Shown: one piece after another, positions 8,062-16,520 of the stretch | Numbering within the stretch: the stretch's first letter is position 1 | Layout: each line of letters opens with the position of its first letter | Assembly (NCBI GenBank): GCA_016185545.1 | Contig: JACPNJ010000002.1 | Span: 1 to 51,298, forward strand | Length of the DNA stretch: 51,298 nt | DNA from: Candidatus Yanofskyibacteriota bacterium | Lineage (GTDB): Bacteria; Patescibacteriota; Minisyncoccia; 2-02-FULL-40-12; IGHO2-01-FULL-4-A | Direction of reading: 5' to 3' | Position numbers and translations under genes: made by a program | Notes under the pieces: generated by a model | Told to the model about the DNA's origin: nothing | Databases searched by the model: none | What the model saw: the letters and a program-made list of their open reading frames with translations, nothing else

Positions 8062-9873
8062 TTACAGTTGCTTGGATATTTTAGAAAATTCATTCACAAG
8101 CGCAATAAGTTTTTCTTTTTCACCGCCTTTCTCGGCCGCCTTGATATCATACTCCAAACTCGCCAACTGCATAGAAATCCTGCGCTTTTTTATTTGGGCT
8201 ATTGATTTTTGAAATTCTTCCTCAAGCTCGGTATCCTTAAAATCCCTCCATAACTCCTGTGATTTTAAATATGTAAATTCTAAACTCATTGCCAGCGCCG
8301 GCTCCACCGATGATGCAAGCTGGGCCACCGGCGCCTCTTTTTCTGTTGATTTTAATTTCTCCGCCAAATTCCAAAACTGTTCTGAAAAAAACCGCTTATC
8401 TTCGGAATTAATTTTTTGGGCAAGTTCGGGTTTTTTAACTATCAGCGACAATAAAGTTTCTTCCGTAAGATCCAAGTTGGTTTTTGGTTGTTGGCTATAG
8501 ACTGTCGGCTGATTATCGTGTTCAATCTGTATACCTTCCTTTAATTTTGCAGACGCTAACTCTTGATACAAAATTTCCTCTTTCATTTTTAGCACCAGCG
8601 CAATCTCGCCAACCCAATGCGACTGTTCTATTTTGTTTGCCATGGAAGCAAGGAAAGGCAGGAGTTTTTGCGCTAATAGCTTTTTACCCAGCGCCGTTGT
8701 AATATCAAAAGTTTTCCTGGCTGTTTCAAAATAAAAATCCATGAACGGCTTGGATTTTTGCGTATATTCGGACCATTTTACGCCGTACTTTTTAATGTAA
8801 TCGGCGGGGTCCTTGAGATCTAACTCATTTACGGTAATTATACCAACATTGAATCCTTTTGCAAGGGCTAAATCAACTCCCCTGTCAGTTGCCATCGCTC
8901 CGGCGCTGTCGGAATCAAAACAAAGGTCAAGATTTTCTGTATATCGTTTGATTATCTTGAGATGGCCGTCGGTAAGCGCCGTGCCGGATGAGGCGACAAC
9001 ATGTCTAGCCCCGGCCTGATGCGACATAATCACATCCATATTGCCCTCAACTACCAAGCATTTATTGGCGCGGCGGATATCCAGCTTGGCCTTGTCCAGC
9101 CCATAAAGAATATGGCTTTTGTCATAAATCGGGGTTTGGGGAGAGTTCACATATTTTCCAACGTCCTCCTGTTTGGCAAGCTCACCGAAAACTCTGCCCG
9201 TGAATCCAACCGTCTGGCCATTGATATCAAAGATCGGAAACATTATCCGTGAGCGGAATCTGTCAAAATACTGTGGCCTTCCGTAGCCCTCGGCAAAGGA
9301 GGCACCGCTACCGTCTTTTTTCACAATCAGCCCCGCATTGAGAATCTCCTGGTTTTCATAATTTCGCCCAAGGAAATTATGAAGCGCGTTCCATGATTCG
9401 GGCGCATAGCCAAGGTGGAACTCTTTAATTGATTCATCAGTTAATCCCCTCTCATACAAATAAGCCAGCGCTTTCTTCCCGATTGCCGACTCGCGCAACT
9501 GTTTTTCAAAAAACCTCATCGCCAGCTCGCAGATTTCATAAAGTTTCGTTTTAGCGCTTTGAAATTCCTGATATTCAGGGCTTTGCCTTTCTAATTTAAC
9601 TCCGGCGCGCGCGGCTAAAATACGCAATGCTTCCGGAAATTCAATTCCCTCAATCTGCTTTACGAAACCAAAGGCGTCCCCGCCGGCCGAGCATCCAAAA
9701 CAATGCCAGATTTGCCTTTCCGGGGAAACAAAAAACGAGGCGGACTTCTCGTTATGAAACGGGCAGCGGGCCTTATAGTTGATTCCCGATTTTTGCAACT
9801 TCAAATAACTTGAAATCAGGTCAACTATGTCAACCCGCTCTTTAATTTGATCCACTATGCCGGCCCCAGACAT
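8062..9873 (-). CDS. dnaG: DNA primase DnaG
   Basis: Synthesises RNA primers for replication. The N-terminal CHC2 zinc finger has [11 protein letters not shown]...WHCFGC (~residues 37-63). The catalytic core includes [21 protein letters not shown]-type sequence and the Toprim domain [14 protein letters not shown] with the D-x-D pair LCFDSDSAG (~250-330). A helical C-terminal region, the site for the helicase-binding domain, follows. 603 residues is normal. Near residue ~455-470 lies a low-complexity stretch [13 protein letters not shown], encoded by a heptanucleotide tandem repeat (separate entry). It is first in the operon with rpoD. The ATG at 9873 is the only start giving the family N-terminus. 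Confidence 0.97.
   Translation of the reverse strand: MSGAGIVDQIKERVDIVDLISSYLKLQKSGINYKARCPFHNEKSASFFVSPERQIWHCFGCSAGGDAFGFVKQIEGIEFPEALRILAARAGVKLERQSPEYQEFQSAKTKLYEICELAMRFFEKQLRESAIGKKALAYLYERGLTDESIKEFHLGYAPESWNALHNFLGRNYENQEILNAGLIVKKDGSGASFAEGYGRPQYFDRFRSRIMFPIFDINGQTVGFTGRVFGELAKQEDVGKYVNSPQTPIYDKSHILYGLDKAKLDIRRANKCLVVEGNMDVIMSHQAGARHVVASSGTALTDGHLKIIKRYTENLDLCFDSDSAGAMATDRGVDLALAKGFNVGIITVNELDLKDPADYIKKYGVKWSEYTQKSKPFMDFYFETARKTFDITTALGKKLLAQKLLPFLASMANKIEQSHWVGEIALVLKMKEEILYQELASAKLKEGIQIEHDNQPTVYSQQPKTNLDLTEETLLSLIVKKPELAQKINSEDKRFFSEQFWNLAEKLKSTEKEAPVAQLASSVEPALAMSLEFTYLKSQELWRDFKDTELEEEFQKSIAQIKKRRISMQLASLEYDIKAAEKGGEKEKLIALVNEFSKISKQL
8476..8510 (-). repeat. In-frame heptanucleotide repeat inside dnaG
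   Basis: Read on the plus strand: GTTGGTT TTTGGTT GTTGGCT ATAGACT GTCGGCT, five degenerate 7-mers in register. It encodes part of [13 protein letters not shown] in the linker before the primase C-terminal domain. It is of the same type as the two tracts in gatA. Confidence 0.5.
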
Positions 9874-9958
9874 GTTAATTATTCTACCAAATTTACCAAA
9901 AATTTAGAAGCGCTCTAAAATTACGCACCCACCACAACTTGTTTTTGCAAAATTAAAA

Positions 9959-9974
9959 GGGACCGGAAGGTCCC
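9959..9974 (-). terminator. Terminator of the giant surface-protein gene
   Basis: GGGACC-GGAA-GGTCCC hairpin 18 nt past the stop; on the minus strand it is followed by TTTTAATTTT. A clear intrinsic terminator. Confidence 0.8.
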
Positions 9975-9991
9975 CTGAAATTCTACCAAAG

Positions 9992-12900
9992 CTATTTTAC
10001 AGGTTCGCCGATTACGTGCTTTGATAATGCCTGGCTGCTGATAAGAGTAATATCCTGGAAGCGATAGCCTTTTTGGACTAGAACTTCCGGACTGTTGATC
10101 CATCTAAACTGGTTGTTCTCGAATACATACACCTTCGGATCGTCCGTCAGTTTAACCAACGTACCATTAGGATACGGCAATTTCTCTGTTGTTTGAGTTA
10201 TGTCATTTCCGGCGGCGTAAGTCTCAAGAACTTCATTCGGTAAAACAATAACTTTGCTAAAATCAAAACCGTAAGATTTAAAGATATCAGCCGTGGTAAC
10301 CCAGCGTTTCTTTGTCTCGTGCAGAATGTAAACCTTGGGGCTGTCCAGCGGTTTAATTAGGGATCCGTCTGGTAAAAGTTGCTGGCTGGCAGGATACGGC
10401 AATTTCTCTGTTGTTTGAGTTATGTCATTTCCGGCGGCGTAAGTCTCAAGAACTTCATTCGGTAAAGTAATAACTTTGCTAAAATCAAAACCGTAGGATT
10501 TAAAGATATCAGCCGTGGTAACCCAGCGTTTCTTTGTCTCGTGGAGAATGTAAACTCTGGGACTGTCTAGCGGTTTAATTAGGGATCCGTCTGGTAAAAG
10601 TTGCTGGCTAAGCTGATCTCCCGTTTGATACTTATCCAACTGCTTATCGTCAACTACACCTACATGATTGAAACCAAAGCCCAAAGAATAAAAAGCCGCA
10701 ACAGAGGAAATCGGCCTCTTGATGTTATTCTTACTGTCAATCATGAAGACCGTCGGCGCGCTTTTGCCTTTTAAAAGAAAGGTCTGAATTATGCCGGGGG
10801 TTTCTTTATCCGAAAGCGGTTTGCCGAAAGGATAAGAATCTATGGCTAACGGATTCGGCACTATAACAACTTTAGGCTGGGTACCGGCCAGTCGTTGAAG
10901 CAACTTCCAACTGGGCACCCATCTTTTGGTTCCGCCTTCAATAAGGTAGACGCTTTTATTAAGTATTCCTCTTATCAGGACGCCTGAAGGATAAACAGCC
11001 AAGGAACTACCCACGCCCGGAAGCACCGTACTTTGGAGTTTCGGGGCTACATATCCGGTAGTTTGGGCGATATCAAGCGGTCTGGAAAACTCAGGGAAAG
11101 AAGTGACTCCTTCCTTAGGAACAGCCTTAATCTCTAACGGCTTGGAAAAGTTTTTAGCTAAATCCAGGGCATAAATGTTAAAATAGTAGGTTTTGCCATT
11201 CTGCAAGTTAACGACGATGGATTTTTTGACGTTATCTTCCAATATAGCTTGGCCATCATCGGGAGATAAAGGCTGGTGTTCTGTATTTTGCACGATTAAG
11301 ACACGGACAAAATCTGTATCAGATGGATTGTCCCATTCCAATAAAATCATGCCGTCGGCTTCAACAACTCTGGCAAGTTTAACCGGCTGGGGCGGGATTA
11401 AATCGATAGTGCTGCCTCCGCCACCACCTCCGCCACCACTGCCACCGCCGCCACCGCCGCCACTAATAACCGGGGCCGTGGGCGTAAAGCTTAAGACTGC
11501 GGGGTCAGAAACTATTCCCTGATCGTCATAACTGAAGATAGTATAATAGTAAGTCGTGCCGTTGGTTGTGCCGGTATCAGTGTAAGTCAGGGTTGGCGAG
11601 GCAACCTGGGCAAGGAGCTGAGCGGAATTGGGTGTAGTAAGAAAACCGGTGGTGTTGCGGTAGATACGGGCACCGGCATAAAGCTCGTAGGGTACCCCGT
11701 TATCATCAACGGGTGCTCCCCAGGAAAGGATAACTGAACCGTTTGAGGCGACAAGGTTCGCTATCTTCGGCGGTTTGGCAAGGCGGGCCAGAGTGGCGCT
11801 CACCTGATTGAGGCTCATGACGGTATTGCCCGCGGCATCGGTAGATACGATCTGTATATTGTAAGAAGTTTTACGCAACAGTCCTGCCAAAACCACCTGA
11901 TGGGTATTCGAAAGGGTGGCACTCAGCTGGGAGGCAGAACCATAGGCGGACGAGGTACCATAGTTAACCTTACTGATAGCCGGCTCATTGGTATTCCAGC
12001 TAATCGTGAGATCATAGGGGGAAGGAATGATTTGAATACCGGAAACAACCGGCGGGACAATATCCGCTGGAAGGACCACGCTACTGGTGGTAAAGCTCTG
12101 GTTTGATCCCGAGGCCGAATTTCCTGCGGCATCTCTGGATTTGACTCTGAAATTATAGGTTGTACCCGCGCTAAGACTTGTTAAGGAAACGCTATGGGCA
12201 GTCAGCATCGTTGTATTGAGGACGGTTTGTGAACCATAGGCGGTAGTCAAGCCGTACTCCACCTGGGTATCAGATACTTCATTGGTAGTCCAGTTAATGG
12301 TAACGGCATTGGCAGTGATATTCGAGGTTTGTATATTAGATATGACAGGCGCGGTAATATCCGGCGGAGATAAGGTGGTAAAGGTTAGATCTCCTGATAC
12401 AGCCAGATTACCGGCGGCATCCTTGGATTTCACCCGGTAGTGATAGAGGGTACCGGCAGAAAGGCCGGAAAGTAATTGCAAATGGGAAGTGACCAGACTT
12501 GTGTTCAGGGTTGTTGATGAACCGTAACTTGTAGTGGTACCGTATTCTACTTGCGTATCTGATGCTTCATTGGTAGTCCAGGTAACAGTGGCGCCTGATG
12601 TGGTCAGGGAATTGGCCAGGATATTGCTGATGACAGGGGCAGTGGTATCGGCCGGGGGAAGGGCTACCGTAGTACGGGAGGATACGTTGGAAAGAGGAGA
12701 AATATTGTTTGCTTCATCCAATGTCTTCATAGCAAAATAGTGGAGTACATTGGGCGATAAGCCGATGGCTATGTAGCTCTGGGTAGTATTAGCTATTTGG
12801 GGAGCAGGCAAACCGGATAAAATAAAGGCGGCATTCCAATTAGCATCAGTAATAGGTATTGTCGACCAACGCATTTGATAAGTTGAAGCAGTGCCGACGT

Positions 12901-15900
12901 TATTGTCATCGCCGGGAGCAGACCAGGATAAAGTTATAGATGTCTGGGTAGCGCTGACAGCGTTTAAATTGGTTATTTGGGAGGGAGGCGTGGTATCCGG
13001 AAGACCGGGAGTGGAAAAGGTACTATTGATGGAAACCGAACCGTTGGATTTGACCCGGTAATTGTAAGTAGTCGTCTGATTAAGGCCGGTAAGAGCAACT
13101 GAATGATTGGTCACCAGCGCGGAGTCAAGAATTGTGGCTGAACCGTAACTAACAGTTAAACCGTATTCTACCTGGGAATTGGCTGGAATATCAGTTAGCC
13201 AGGTTATAGTGGCGCCGGAAGAGGTAATGCCGGTAGCTTGGATGTTGGAGATTATGGGAGCCGGTGAAGCAGTAGTAAATGTGCCATCGGAAGAAACAGA
13301 AGTTAAATTACCCGAGTCAGTTGATTCAACTTGATAGTGATAGAGAGTAGAAGAAGTAAGACCGCCCAGAGCAACAGAGTGGTTAGTAACCAAAGTGTTG
13401 TCTACAACTGTAGAAATAGTATAGCTGGACGATAAACCATAATTAATTTTGGAGGTAGACGGTTTGTCCGTCGACCAGGTAATAACGGCAGAATTATTAG
13501 AAATGTTGGATGCTAAAACGGAAGAAATAACGGGTGGTTGTGAAACAGTAACCGTCACTGATGGGGAGGTAGTGCTGTTACCGGCCGCATCCCGCGCGAC
13601 CGCGCTTAGCATATGCGAACCGTTGGTTGTGGTTGTGGTATTCCAGGAGATTGAGAAAGGAGAAAGGGTGACCTCCGTTCCCAAGTTAACTCCGTCTAAT
13701 TTAAACTGGACGCCAACCACGCCCACATTGTCGGAAGCGGTGGCAGAGACAGAAATAGAAGAACCGGAGACAGTTGAGCCGGAGGTGGGAGCAGAGATAA
13801 AGACTGTGGGAACGGTGGTGTCGGGAGTGGGAGGGGGCGGAGGGGAGACAGCTCCAGCCGGCACAATGGCCCAAATGGGATTGTTGTTCAAAGGATTCGG
13901 GCTCACAAGGGTCTGGTTGAGGATATTATCTCTGCACCAGTTCCACGCAGTGCTCCCGCCGGTCTCACCGGCTATTTGAGAACATGCCGCCATCGCTATG
14001 TAAGGATAGCCACCGTCGGCATCTCCCAATAAACGAAAAGATTCGCATGGGGTATTTGTGAACGCCTGACCACCAATGGTATCCCAGCAGTTTGAGTTCT
14101 GTACAGTCGACACGAAACCGGTCTTTAAATCGGAGAAAGTAGTATAAAAGCTATTCGTTAAAGTTTTGATTACAGGAATTTCATAAGCGCCGATTAGATA
14201 AGGATTGTAAGCGGGATCGGTAATCGTGTTGACGATAAATGGACTTGACCATGTAAGCAAGTCGCCGGATTTGAAACCAAGCTGCTTAGAGAAGCCGAGC
14301 GCCCAGGTGACCATATTGTTCATCCAAAATGCCTCGCCGCGCGAAACTTGAGTACCATCCACGGGCCAGTCGGTAAATGGCTCTCCGCTGTTGCCGCGTT
14401 CCCATTGGCGCAATGGTGAGGGGGGCCACGCGGTCCTTACCGTGGTGTTCCCCCAGTTCCACATGGTATTGCCCTGATAACTGGTACCGATAATGTTCCT
14501 TGCGCCTTCCCATGCCGCCAACGTATCGTCCATTAATTGGGAAAAGTAGGTTTTCTCCGGAGTCCCATCGGGAATTATAAAAGCAGAAGCAGCTCTAGTT
14601 CTTAATCCCCATGCCTCTCCTCGAATCTCACAGGCGCCTTGCGCCCAGCCGCAAATTGCGCCAAAGGTTCCATTGGGGCCACGGCTTCCGGAATCACCAC
14701 CGGAGACGGAGCCATCGGGAGAAAATGCGACCCATCCCGACCAGAACATCAGTTCCTCCAGATACCAATGGTCCCCAGTGAGCAGGTACTGAACATAAAA
14801 CGGCTCCGGTAAATGGGACAATTGGGGATTCCAGCCACTGCTTGTATGACTGCCGACAAATCCGATGCTGTCCGCACCAGTCGCTACGCTCCAATTATCA
14901 CCCCTCTGCCCTGCTGATAATGTCGGGCGTTGGCTGATGGACATGACTCGTCCAATGCCGGAAACAGTGCCGGCACGATCCATAGATTTTGCGGAATTGC
15001 CCTCGCGAACATGTACTGGCCAGGCCGCGGCTAAGTCAGCCATGCCTAAAGCTCGATCCTTTAGACAGGGCGCGCTCGCATTACCGGAGCCCATGGCAAA
15101 AATCCATTGAACTGACCACTTTGGAAATGGAGCAATCTCTGGACGACTGCCCGGAGCTCCCATAGACTTTTGCCAGAAATCGCCGGAGTCATACAAATCC
15201 TTCGCAGCAGCATTCCAATTGTTACAAGCCGAAGTAATTGTGGAGTTTGAAACAATTTTAGTCTGGTCATAATTTGGCAAGGATTTGGTGGATAAAACAT
15301 AGGACAAATTATGGTCCATATTGACTGTTGCCGGAGTACCTCCAATCCAGTATGAAACTCCATTCGGCTTAATCCATCTGCTCATGGCTGTTTGAGTGAA
15401 TGTGGCACGACTATAAACTGTGGAGGGGTTGGCAAAACCCACGGTAATAGCCAATGAATAGGATTGATCCTGAAGTACGCCGGTTGTTGAAATTTCTCCA
15501 ATCGCCCGAACAGAAACTTTGTTTATTCCCGGCCAGAATGTCGCTTCAAAACGGGGACGGAAAGACCGGTTAGCGTCACAACCCATATCATACGTTCTTG
15601 CAACAGAATCATCTGCCAAAATAATTGTCTGCACGATCTGCCCCGATGTCCATACTGTGTAGTGGCCGTTTGCCAGCATGGTTCTTGCGGATTTTGTCTG
15701 CGCTCCCAAACCACAGTTAATGGAAATAGTCGCGTCAAAATCAAAGTTAGCGCCAAGCATCTGTGCCTGCGTCAATGGCGTGTTGTTGCCGGAAGTCTGG
15801 TTTTGGAATGTGACGGTGGCATTACTGCCTGCCGTGATGGTCGGCATAAGGAAAGAGATGACGGCATGCTTCACGGAACCGTCAGACCATCTGGTCTTCA

Positions 15901-16027
15901 CATCTGCCTGGGTGGTGACGGCAGTGCCATTCACAAGGGCTTGGGGGAAGTTGGCTATTTCTCCCTGAACAAAGGGGCGGGCAAAGGACACGGGATAGTT
16001 GGTAGAGGTAGAGCCGGAAATAATCAT
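9992..16027 (-). CDS. Giant surface protein, 3' part of a frameshifted gene (YetA-like lyase domain, Ig, FN3, SH3-like repeats)
   Basis: The 2011-aa frame is open upstream of ATG 16027 through another FN3 domain (SITSSGATITWTTNEAADTQ) to about 16310. The real protein therefore begins in the preceding 16263-19319 frame. Residues ~1-720 (VSFARPFVQGEI, VKTRWSDGSVKHAVISF) match my memory of the PcRGLX/YetA RIFT-barrel family (exo-rhamnogalacturonan lyase-like). Next come an Ig-like domain (~740-826), about seven FN3 domains, and a Gly-rich hinge (~1521-1542). One more FN3 and five SH3-like repeats (PKVYILHETKKRWVTTAD type, ~1670-2011) complete it. It is probably extracellular, binding and perhaps cleaving polysaccharide. 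Lyase activity is inferred from fold only. Nucleotide-level repeats make this gene prone to recombination. Confidence 0.75.
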   Translation of the reverse strand: MIISGSTSTNYPVSFARPFVQGEIANFPQALVNGTAVTTQADVKTRWSDGSVKHAVISFLMPTITAGSNATVTFQNQTSGNNTPLTQAQMLGANFDFDATISINCGLGAQTKSARTMLANGHYTVWTSGQIVQTIILADDSVARTYDMGCDANRSFRPRFEATFWPGINKVSVRAIGEISTTGVLQDQSYSLAITVGFANPSTVYSRATFTQTAMSRWIKPNGVSYWIGGTPATVNMDHNLSYVLSTKSLPNYDQTKIVSNSTITSACNNWNAAAKDLYDSGDFWQKSMGAPGSRPEIAPFPKWSVQWIFAMGSGNASAPCLKDRALGMADLAAAWPVHVREGNSAKSMDRAGTVSGIGRVMSISQRPTLSAGQRGDNWSVATGADSIGFVGSHTSSGWNPQLSHLPEPFYVQYLLTGDHWYLEELMFWSGWVAFSPDGSVSGGDSGSRGPNGTFGAICGWAQGACEIRGEAWGLRTRAASAFIIPDGTPEKTYFSQLMDDTLAAWEGARNIIGTSYQGNTMWNWGNTTVRTAWPPSPLRQWERGNSGEPFTDWPVDGTQVSRGEAFWMNNMVTWALGFSKQLGFKSGDLLTWSSPFIVNTITDPAYNPYLIGAYEIPVIKTLTNSFYTTFSDLKTGFVSTVQNSNCWDTIGGQAFTNTPCESFRLLGDADGGYPYIAMAACSQIAGETGGSTAWNWCRDNILNQTLVSPNPLNNNPIWAIVPAGAVSPPPPPTPDTTVPTVFISAPTSGSTVSGSSISVSATASDNVGVVGVQFKLDGVNLGTEVTLSPFSISWNTTTTTNGSHMLSAVARDAAGNSTTSPSVTVTVSQPPVISSVLASNISNNSAVITWSTDKPSTSKINYGLSSSYTISTVVDNTLVTNHSVALGGLTSSTLYHYQVESTDSGNLTSVSSDGTFTTASPAPIISNIQATGITSSGATITWLTDIPANSQVEYGLTVSYGSATILDSALVTNHSVALTGLNQTTTYNYRVKSNGSVSINSTFSTPGLPDTTPPSQITNLNAVSATQTSITLSWSAPGDDNNVGTASTYQMRWSTIPITDANWNAAFILSGLPAPQIANTTQSYIAIGLSPNVLHYFAMKTLDEANNISPLSNVSSRTTVALPPADTTAPVISNILANSLTTSGATVTWTTNEASDTQVEYGTTTSYGSSTTLNTSLVTSHLQLLSGLSAGTLYHYRVKSKDAAGNLAVSGDLTFTTLSPPDITAPVISNIQTSNITANAVTINWTTNEVSDTQVEYGLTTAYGSQTVLNTTMLTAHSVSLTSLSAGTTYNFRVKSRDAAGNSASGSNQSFTTSSVVLPADIVPPVVSGIQIIPSPYDLTISWNTNEPAISKVNYGTSSAYGSASQLSATLSNTHQVVLAGLLRKTSYNIQIVSTDAAGNTVMSLNQVSATLARLAKPPKIANLVASNGSVILSWGAPVDDNGVPYELYAGARIYRNTTGFLTTPNSAQLLAQVASPTLTYTDTGTTNGTTYYYTIFSYDDQGIVSDPAVLSFTPTAPVISGGGGGGGSGGGGGGGGSTIDLIPPQPVKLARVVEADGMILLEWDNPSDTDFVRVLIVQNTEHQPLSPDDGQAILEDNVKKSIVVNLQNGKTYYFNIYALDLAKNFSKPLEIKAVPKEGVTSFPEFSRPLDIAQTTGYVAPKLQSTVLPGVGSSLAVYPSGVLIRGILNKSVYLIEGGTKRWVPSWKLLQRLAGTQPKVVIVPNPLAIDSYPFGKPLSDKETPGIIQTFLLKGKSAPTVFMIDSKNNIKRPISSVAAFYSLGFGFNHVGVVDDKQLDKYQTGDQLSQQLLPDGSLIKPLDSPRVYILHETKKRWVTTADIFKSYGFDFSKVITLPNEVLETYAAGNDITQTTEKLPYPASQQLLPDGSLIKPLDSPKVYILHETKKRWVTTADIFKSYGFDFSKVIVLPNEVLETYAAGNDITQTTEKLPYPNGTLVKLTDDPKVYVFENNQFRWINSPEVLVQKGYRFQDITLISSQALSKHVIGEPVK
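10170..10609 (-). repeat. 222-bp near-identical tandem duplication in the SH3-like repeat region
   Basis: Unit 10170-10391 is repeated at 10392-10609 with only a handful of base differences, encoding the 74-aa unit that starts LIKPLDSP and ends EKLPYP. The other three repeats of the protein are diverged, so this is a recent duplication or gene conversion. Confidence 0.9.
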
Positions 16028-16065
16028 GCTATTGCCGGCCGCCGGCGGAGGCGACGGAGCCGAAG

Positions 16066-16520
16066 CCGTGGTGTTAAATGTATTGTCCCCCGACGTTGCC
16101 AGATTGCTTGAGGCGTCTTTTGATTTGACTCGGTAGTGATAGAGAGTGGAAGCAGTAAGGCCGGTAAGATTGGCTGAATGAGCAGCAACGAGCGAGGTAT
16201 TAAGTGCGGTCGAAAAGCCATAACTCGTCGTGGTGCCGTATTCTACTTGGGTATCCGCCGCTTCATTTGTCGTCCAGGTTATAGTGGCGCCGGAGGAAGT
16301 TATGGAAGGTTGAGGCGGAAAGTCCTGAAATAGTTTGGGAATGCGCGGTAACAGGGCTTGTATTAAGTATCGTGGAGTTTCCGTACGCAGTGGTCAGGCC
16401 GTACTCTACTTGAGTATCAGAGGATTCATCTGTGGTCCAGGTTATGGTAGCGCCGGAGGAAGTGACGGAAGAGGCGGCGACTGCGGAGATGACGGGGGCG
16501 GTGGTGTCGGGAGGCGGAGG
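16066..16520 (-). repeat. Chimeric FN3 module pair with the frameshift junction
   Basis: 16066-16311 matches the FN3 DNA at 23690-23935; 16312-16520 matches that at 22398-22600. They join at GGAAGGTTGAGG, where each parent copy has further sequence. About 145 bp is missing relative to two intact modules, which is not a multiple of three. Confidence 0.7.

Noticed and set aside
13449-13979. 176-aa + strand ORF in the surface gene, and similar ORFs at 15662, 18703 and 22457
   Set aside because: All are antisense to FN3/Ig coding sequence with low-complexity V/E-rich translations; no promoter or ribosome site.
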